Under the pieces are notes generated by a model, which worked only from the letters and a program-made list of their open reading frames with translations, was not told where the DNA came from and made no database searches. DNA of 8,698 bases from Candidatus Aenigmatarchaeota archaeon (GTDB lineage: Archaea; Aenigmatarchaeota; Aenigmatarchaeia; PWEA01). The position numbers and the translations under genes were made by a program. Below are positions 5,593 through 8,698 of this stretch, in pieces; positions within the stretch are counted from its first letter, which is position 1; each line of letters starts with the position of its first letter. Where the stretch lies: positions 1 to 8,698 of the forward strand of contig PUKU01000062.1 of NCBI GenBank assembly GCA_003550625.1. The letters run 5' to 3'.

Positions 5593-7005
5593 ATGACCAA
5601 TGATGTTAGGATAGGACTAGAAACCCATCTGCAGCTTATGACAAAGTCCAAGCTCTTCTGTGGTTGTCCAAACCGGGGAGTAGAAGAACCAAATACACGA
5701 ACATGTCCGACATGCTTGGGCATGCCTGGTGCGAGGCCACAGGTAAATAAAAGAGCGATAGAGATGGGTATAAAGATTGCAAAGGCTCTTGGCTGTAAAA
5801 TACCAAAAGAAATGAACTTCTCAAGAAAAACATACTTCTATCCCGATATGCCCAAAAACTTCCAGACAACACAGTTTTCTCTCCCCATCGGAACAAACGG
5901 TCAAATAAAAATGGAGCTCGGTGGCGAAGAGAAAACGGTAAGAATAAAGAGAGTTCACCTTGAAGAGGACCCCGGAAAGCTTAAGCACGTGGGCGGCGGG
6001 ATAACATCAGCAGACTATGTTCTAGTGGACTACAACAGAAGTGGAACTCCTTTGTGTGAAGTTGTAACAGAACCTGATCTGAGCAGCCCGAACGAAGCCA
6101 GGATATTTCTCAGGAAGCTTTCTGATATTTTTGAGTATCTTAAAGTTTACGACAGCACAGGCGAGGGAACAATAAGAAGTGATGCTAATGTTTCAACATG
6201 GAGTGAGAGGACAGAGGTAAAAAATATAACAGGTTTCAAGGACATCGAAAAGGCACTTATATACGAGATAAGACGGCAGAAAAATCTCAAAAAACGTGGA
6301 AAGGAGGTCATAAGGGAAACCAGAACATACGATGACTCCACAGGAACTACGAAGAGCCTCAGAACAAAGGAAAAGGAAGCAGACTATGGATATATATTCG
6401 ACCCCGATCTGACCAGGATAGAACTGCATACCGACTGGATCGAGAAACTTGCAAAGGACATACCGGAACTACCACACGAAAAAAAGAGGAGGTATGTGGA
6501 GGAATACGGAGTTTCAAGGGAAGTTGCTGTGACTATATCGTCAGACTTTGAGCTAGCAAAGACCTTTGAAAAACTCATAGATGACTTGGATGTGGAAAGA
6601 GCATCAAGTATGCTTGCGGGTCCGGTTAAAAAGGTACTGAACTACAATGATATGAGGTTCAAAGAATCCAAACTAACCACAGAAAAAATAAAGAAGCTTC
6701 TTGATATGATCGACGAAGGCCAGGTAACAGAGAGGAACGCAGAGATGATACTCAGGGTAGTTGCTACAGAGAATAAAGATCCTGAAAGGGTAAAGGAAGA
6801 CAAAGGATTCGGTAAGGTAACAGAAAATAAGACGAAGGAGATTGTAGAAAGGGTATTGGAAGAAAACAAAGACGCTGCAGAGGACTACATAAAAGGTAAA
6901 GACGAAGCATTAAACCATCTCGTGGGCCAGGTTATGAAAGGGTCTGGAGGAAGTGCAGATCCCAGGGAAGCACGAAAACTTCTCAAAGATATGATCAAAG
7001 ACTGA
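5593..7005 (+). CDS. gatB: Asp-tRNA(Asn)/Glu-tRNA(Gln) amidotransferase subunit B
   Basis: GatB binds the misacylated tRNA, activates the side-chain carboxylate with ATP and amidates it with ammonia from GatA. The 470-residue protein starts at the ATG directly adjoining the gatA stop. Family landmarks in order are GLETHLQL (8-15, metal/ATP site), a zinc knuckle with C23, C25, C38 and C41, and MPKNFQTTQF (86-95). Then come HLEEDPGK (122-129), DYNRSGTPLCEVVTEPDL (146-163) and RSDANVS (195-201). The helical and YqeY-like tail domain (about 300-470) recognises the tRNA elbow and ends with LVGQVMKGSGG (443-453). In most archaea GatCAB makes Asn-tRNA(Asn) while GatDE makes Gln-tRNA(Gln). Whether GatDE exists here is not visible. 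Confidence 0.96.
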   Translation: MTNDVRIGLETHLQLMTKSKLFCGCPNRGVEEPNTRTCPTCLGMPGARPQVNKRAIEMGIKIAKALGCKIPKEMNFSRKTYFYPDMPKNFQTTQFSLPIGTNGQIKMELGGEEKTVRIKRVHLEEDPGKLKHVGGGITSADYVLVDYNRSGTPLCEVVTEPDLSSPNEARIFLRKLSDIFEYLKVYDSTGEGTIRSDANVSTWSERTEVKNITGFKDIEKALIYEIRRQKNLKKRGKEVIRETRTYDDSTGTTKSLRTKEKEADYGYIFDPDLTRIELHTDWIEKLAKDIPELPHEKKRRYVEEYGVSREVAVTISSDFELAKTFEKLIDDLDVERASSMLAGPVKKVLNYNDMRFKESKLTTEKIKKLLDMIDEGQVTERNAEMILRVVATENKDPERVKEDKGFGKVTENKTKEIVERVLEENKDAAEDYIKGKDEALNHLVGQVMKGSGGSADPREARKLLKDMIKD

Positions 7006-7046
7006 TTCATGTAGCCAAGGCCTAAAAATAAATAGATAGAAGGCAA

Positions 7047-7051
7047 TTTTT
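7047..7051 (+). terminator. Possible T-run terminator of the gat operon
   Basis: A single TTTTT run occurs about 42 bp after the gatB stop. It is short, with no supporting hairpin, so the call is weak. Confidence 0.3.
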
Positions 7052-7068
7052 AGTTCTGTAGAAGGGAC

Positions 7069-7078
7069 AAATATAAAA
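7069..7078 (+). promoter_or_regulatory. TATA box of tRNA-Arg
   Basis: AAATATAAAA is centred about 23 bp before the tRNA 5' end, at the usual distance for a transcript starting at or just before the mature end. Confidence 0.65.
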
Positions 7079-7096
7079 ACACTGGCTTACAATTAT

Positions 7097-7176
7097 GGGC
7101 CCGTAGCCTAGTCAGGATTTAAGGCGGCTGGCTTCGGACCAGCAGATCGGGGGTTCAAATCCCTCCGGGCCCGCCA
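7097..7176 (+). tRNA. tRNA-Arg(TCG)
   Basis: Acceptor GGGCCCG (7097-7103) pairs with CGGGCCC (7166-7172). Discriminator G7173 is followed by an encoded CCA (7174-7176). The D stem GCCT/AGGC is complete. The anticodon stem GCTGG/CCAGC (7127-7131 with 7139-7143) encloses CTTCGGA, giving anticodon TCG at 7134-7136. The T stem GGGGG/CCCTC contains one G-T pair. No intron is needed. tRNA-Glu(CTC) follows 37 bp downstream. Confidence 0.95.
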
Positions 7177-7213
7177 ACAGAGATGAGTAAATACAGACTG
7201 TGTTCACACTTAC

Positions 7214-7324
7214 GCTCCCGTAGTCTAGTCCGGCCAAAAGGTTGATATGCTTGGAATGCATGTCCCCGGCCATGGATACGAGCCTCTCGAGCTCGGGACC
7301 CGGGTTCAAATCCCGGCGGGAGCA
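7214..7324 (+). tRNA. tRNA-Glu(CTC) with a D-arm intron
   Basis: Acceptor GCTCCCG (7214-7220) pairs with CGGGAGC (7317-7323). The discriminator is A7324 and CCA is not encoded. The anticodon stem CGAGC/GCTCG (7279-7283 with 7291-7295) encloses CTCTCGA, giving anticodon CTC at 7286-7288. T arm CCGGG-TTCAAAT-CCCGG is intact. The gene only folds as a 75-nt tRNA if 7238-7273 is removed, joining CCAA to GGATA exactly as in tRNA-Glu(TTC). There is no anticodon-loop intron here, unlike the sister gene. A weak TATA-like AGTAAATAC lies at 7186-7194, or it may be co-transcribed with tRNA-Arg. Confidence 0.9.
7238..7273 (+). other. D-arm tRNA intron (36 nt) in tRNA-Glu(CTC)
   Basis: It has the same position (21/22) and length as the D-arm intron at 252-287, with 24 of 36 bases identical by my alignment. 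The core helix GATATGC/GCATGTC is maintained by paired changes. Exon GGCC (7232-7235) pairs with intron GGCC (7268-7271), where the other gene has a G-U pair. Confidence 0.78.
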
Positions 7325-7367
7325 CTATATCTGCCTTTAGGCGAATACCAACCCATCACATATAGTA

Positions 7368-7379
7368 GAAAAAATAAAG
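7368..7379 (-). terminator. Possible T-tract terminator of the cold-shock gene
   Basis: On the minus strand the sequence reads CTTTATTTTTTC, about 55 bp beyond the cold-shock stop codon. T-rich tracts of this kind end archaeal transcripts. Confidence 0.45.
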
Positions 7380-7433
7380 ACAATAAGAAATTAAATCCGA
7401 TTTGTGTGCTTCCAACGCGTGTCGGAAACTAAA

Positions 7434-7628
7434 CTACTCGACCTTCTTAACGTTTATGGCTCTTGGTCCTTTGTCACTCTGCTCTGTTTCAAACTCTACT
7501 TCGTCGCCTTCGTTGAGATGACCATCTTCGATATCACTTGCGTGAACGAAAAGATCTTCGTCACCATCTTCAGGTTCAATGAAACCATAGTTCTTCTGTG
7601 CGTTGAAGAACTTTACTGTACCTTTCAC
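7434..7628 (-). CDS. Cold-shock domain RNA chaperone (CspA family)
   Basis: The 64-residue single cold-shock domain binds single-stranded RNA/DNA and melts secondary structure. GTVKFFNAQKNYGFI carries the RNP1-like motif and DLFVHASDI the RNP2-like motif; GPRAINV closes the five-strand barrel. It is acidic, which suits a high-salt cytoplasm, though this alone proves nothing. An upstream in-frame GTG at 7637 would add three residues, but that codon lies inside the Shine-Dalgarno sequence. The GTG at 7628 is 8 nt past the GGAGG core and gives the usual M-K-G-T-V-K-F-F start, so I prefer it. The gene is monocistronic, with its own promoter and a probable T-tract terminator. Confidence 0.93.
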   Translation of the reverse strand: MKGTVKFFNAQKNYGFIEPEDGDEDLFVHASDIEDGHLNEGDEVEFETEQSDKGPRAINVKKVE

Positions 7629-7633
7629 AAAAC

Positions 7634-7642
7634 TCACCTCCT
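7634..7642 (-). promoter_or_regulatory. Shine-Dalgarno site of the cold-shock gene
   Basis: The minus strand reads AGGAGGTGA. It overlaps the alternative GTG at 7637, making that codon unusable as a start and supporting the GTG at 7628. Confidence 0.75.
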
Positions 7643-7665
7643 AGCAGATAGGGTTTATTCTCCAA

Positions 7666-7674
7666 GTATTTAAG
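7666..7674 (-). promoter_or_regulatory. TATA box of the cold-shock gene
   Basis: The minus strand reads CTTAAATAC. Initiation about 25 bp downstream (near 7644) would place the Shine-Dalgarno site right at the 5' end of a short leader. Confidence 0.6.
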
Positions 7675-7743
7675 TGTTGGATAAGCAAACCCCGGGACTA
7701 CGACATACCCAAAGGTAGTGCAGGTAATTACCAGAAATAGCCT

Positions 7744-8010
7744 TTAAACTGCCATGGCCTTTTTCTTTTCTTCTATTAGTTCGTTTATCTCTTCTTTGTT
7801 CTTCTTCCAGAACTTAAACTCTGCATCAGTCATAGCATACGGAAGCTCTATATTTTGTATAAGCTCGTACTTCCTTCCTTTGACCTTCTTTTTTCCATTC
7901 ACTTCTACAACGTCTGCCTTGAACTTTACCTTGGAACTTTGCTTCCCAGGCTTGACTATGACCTTACCTTCTGATTCAACTTTCACAACAGATGCGTGCT
8001 CGTAAATCAT
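7744..8010 (-). CDS. Uncharacterised basic protein (88 aa)
   Basis: I do not recognise this family. The first about 58 residues alternate hydrophobic and polar positions (VVKVESEGKVIVKPG, VKFKADVVEVNGKK), suggesting several beta strands. From about residue 60 it becomes a charged helix (DAEFKFWKKNKEEINELIEEKKKA). It has no signal peptide, membrane segment, Cys or metal motif. Lysine is abundant, unlike its acidic neighbours, so nucleic-acid or ribosome association is possible but unproven. The start is supported by GGGTG a few bases upstream and by a TATA box at the right distance. Neighbouring genes have their own promoters, so no operon partner hints at function. Confidence 0.75.
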   Translation of the reverse strand: MIYEHASVVKVESEGKVIVKPGKQSSKVKFKADVVEVNGKKKVKGRKYELIQNIELPYAMTDAEFKFWKKNKEEINELIEEKKKAMAV

Positions 8011-8032
8011 TTAAACACCCCCAAGCAGTTTG

Positions 8033-8043
8033 GGATTTTATAC
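8033..8043 (-). promoter_or_regulatory. TATA box of the 88-aa gene
   Basis: The minus strand reads GGTATAAAATC, centred about 28 bp before the ATG at 8010, so the transcript should be leaderless or nearly so. A second TATA-like GTTTAAATACC (8079-8089) could give a longer leader. Confidence 0.6.
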
Positions 8044-8137
8044 CAACTACTGAACTTAGATATTACTTTATGTTCAAGGTATTTAAACTTTTTCCCTCAA
8101 TCGTCGAACATTTGATATCAAGGAACATATCACACTA

Positions 8138-8503
8138 CTATCTCTTTAACTGTTTTTCCAGTTCCTCTAGTCCCCTGAAAAACCTTTCTGCAGCCCTATC
8201 AGAAACCCTTTCAGCAAAAATACTATACGCCTCAAGTATTCCGTAGTCCACGGCACCTTTCTTTACCTTTTCAAATACCTCCTCGGATATCTCTGAAAAC
8301 TCTTCATCTCCTATGTCCACAAGAAAGTTTGTGTCTTCCGAGTCATCAGATCTAACGCGTTCCCCGGGAAAGATCGAACTAAAATCATCTACATCCAGTG
8401 ACTCCAGGTGATGTCTATGTGCCCCACAGAAAGGACATGTATCGGGTTTATTTACCCCAAGATAAACATCCCCACAGACGTCACAGCGACATACCTCGTA
8501 CAT
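8138..8503 (-). CDS. Rubredoxin-like zinc-ribbon protein with helical C-terminus
   Basis: The 121-residue protein begins MYEVCRCDVCG. Two CxxC knuckles, C7-x2-C10 and C23-x2-C26, bracket a short loop as in rubredoxin-like domains of rubrerythrins; C5 and H29, H31, H32 are nearby. These should bind one Fe or Zn. After an acidic linker (about 35-68) the rest (about 69-121) is predicted helical, with EVFEKVKKGAVDYGILEAYSIFAERVSD and RFFRGLEELEKQL. It recalls part of a ferritin-like or rubrerythrin helix pair, but without the full di-iron ligand set that I can see. Redox or oxidative-stress roles are therefore only suggested. The frame extends 17 codons upstream to 8554, but the TATA box at 8525-8532 lies inside that extension, so the ATG at 8503 is preferred. 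Confidence 0.72.
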   Translation of the reverse strand: MYEVCRCDVCGDVYLGVNKPDTCPFCGAHRHHLESLDVDDFSSIFPGERVRSDDSEDTNFLVDIGDEEFSEISEEVFEKVKKGAVDYGILEAYSIFAERVSDRAAERFFRGLEELEKQLKR

Positions 8504-8524
8504 AATGTAAAAGTTGGTCTGAAA

Positions 8525-8532
8525 ACTTAAAA
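8525..8532 (-). promoter_or_regulatory. TATA box of the zinc-ribbon gene
   Basis: The minus strand reads TTTTAAGT, about 25 bp before the ATG at 8503, implying a leaderless message and deciding the start codon. Confidence 0.6.
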
Positions 8533-8588
8533 GGTTCAACCGCAAAAAAGGCAAGTTAACTACTTATAAGTTGTAAATAAACCCAATC

Positions 8589-8597
8589 TTTATATAG
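8589..8597 (+). promoter_or_regulatory. TATA box of the right-end gene
   Basis: TTTATATAG is identical to the nitroreductase TATA box. Initiation near 8618 puts GGTGAT (8619-8624), a partial Shine-Dalgarno sequence, at the start of an approximately 11-nt leader. Confidence 0.6.
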
Positions 8598-8629
8598 TAG
8601 GAATGTTAATTACTAGTTGGTGATAAAAT

Positions 8630-8698
8630 ATGGTAAACATATCTAACTATGAACCCGAGGAAATCGTCAAAATGGGTGTTTCATATCTCGATAGTTTC
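8630..8698 (+). CDS. Unidentified gene, 5' part only
   Basis: Twenty-three codons (MVNISNYEPEEIVKMGVSYL...) run open to the window edge. Upstream GGTGAT and a good TATA box support a genuine start. Too little is present to name a family; the acidic EPEE segment and lack of a signal peptide suggest a cytoplasmic protein. Confidence 0.65.
   Translation, partial: MVNISNYEPEEIVKMGVSYLDSF

Noticed and set aside
7112..7432. Frames on both strands across the tRNA-Arg/tRNA-Glu(CTC) region
   Set aside because: They translate tRNA sequence, including the characteristic peptide artefacts of tRNA arms, and lack promoters of their own.
7629..7637. Upstream GTG start of the cold-shock protein
   Set aside because: The codon is embedded in the Shine-Dalgarno sequence; the next GTG gives the family's normal N-terminus.
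7404..7673. An 89-residue frame antisense to the cold-shock gene
   Set aside because: The cold-shock protein on the other strand has clear RNP motifs, a Shine-Dalgarno site and a promoter; the antisense frame has none.
8504..8554. N-terminal extension of the zinc-ribbon protein by 17 codons
   Set aside because: The extension contains the likely TATA box, and the downstream ATG lies at leaderless distance from it.

Overview
The window is archaeal chromosome with moderate GC content and tight gene packing. The archaeal evidence is a GatC-GatA-GatB operon of archaeal type, an archaeal FtsZ, a short DUF1931-type histone-fold protein, TATA boxes about 25-30 bp upstream of leaderless or short-leader genes, and intron-containing tRNA genes. 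The many acidic, Glu/Lys-rich proteins, the small cold-shock protein and the compact layout fit a small-genome halophile-associated archaeon such as a nanohaloarchaeon (DPANN). That placement is an inference from general appearance; no ribosomal marker is present to confirm it.

Layout. Positions 1-471 (+) hold a 53-residue histone-fold protein with a perfect Shine-Dalgarno sequence, then tRNA-Glu(TTC), which appears to carry two introns, and tRNA-Leu(TAG) only 6 bp later. Positions 527-1180 (+) encode a nitroreductase-family flavoprotein. On the opposite strand lie ftsZ (1363-2532) and, downstream of it, a possible 44-residue membrane protein (1151-1285). Between these two is a G/T-rich tandem repeat. 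The 357-bp divergent region 2533-2889 is unusually rich in dyads and repeated TGCCCAA motifs. Then, on +, come a sugar-phosphate nucleotidyltransferase with a left-handed beta-helix tail (2890-3849) and gatC-gatA-gatB (3915-7005). tRNA-Arg(TCG) and an intron-bearing tRNA-Glu(CTC) follow. The last part is mostly minus-strand: a cold-shock protein, an unrecognised basic 88-residue protein and a rubredoxin-like zinc-ribbon protein. A partial plus-strand gene runs off the right end.

How the genes relate. The strongest theme is translation. GatCAB amidates misacylated tRNA (Asn and/or Gln), and four tRNA genes flank it at a distance, including both Glu isoacceptors. FtsZ (division), the nucleotidyltransferase (glycan precursors) and the cold-shock protein (RNA chaperone) are housekeeping genes. 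I see no CRISPR array, insertion sequence, integrase or defence cluster. The most unusual signals are the paired, covarying D-arm introns in both tRNA-Glu genes and the motif-rich ftsZ upstream region.
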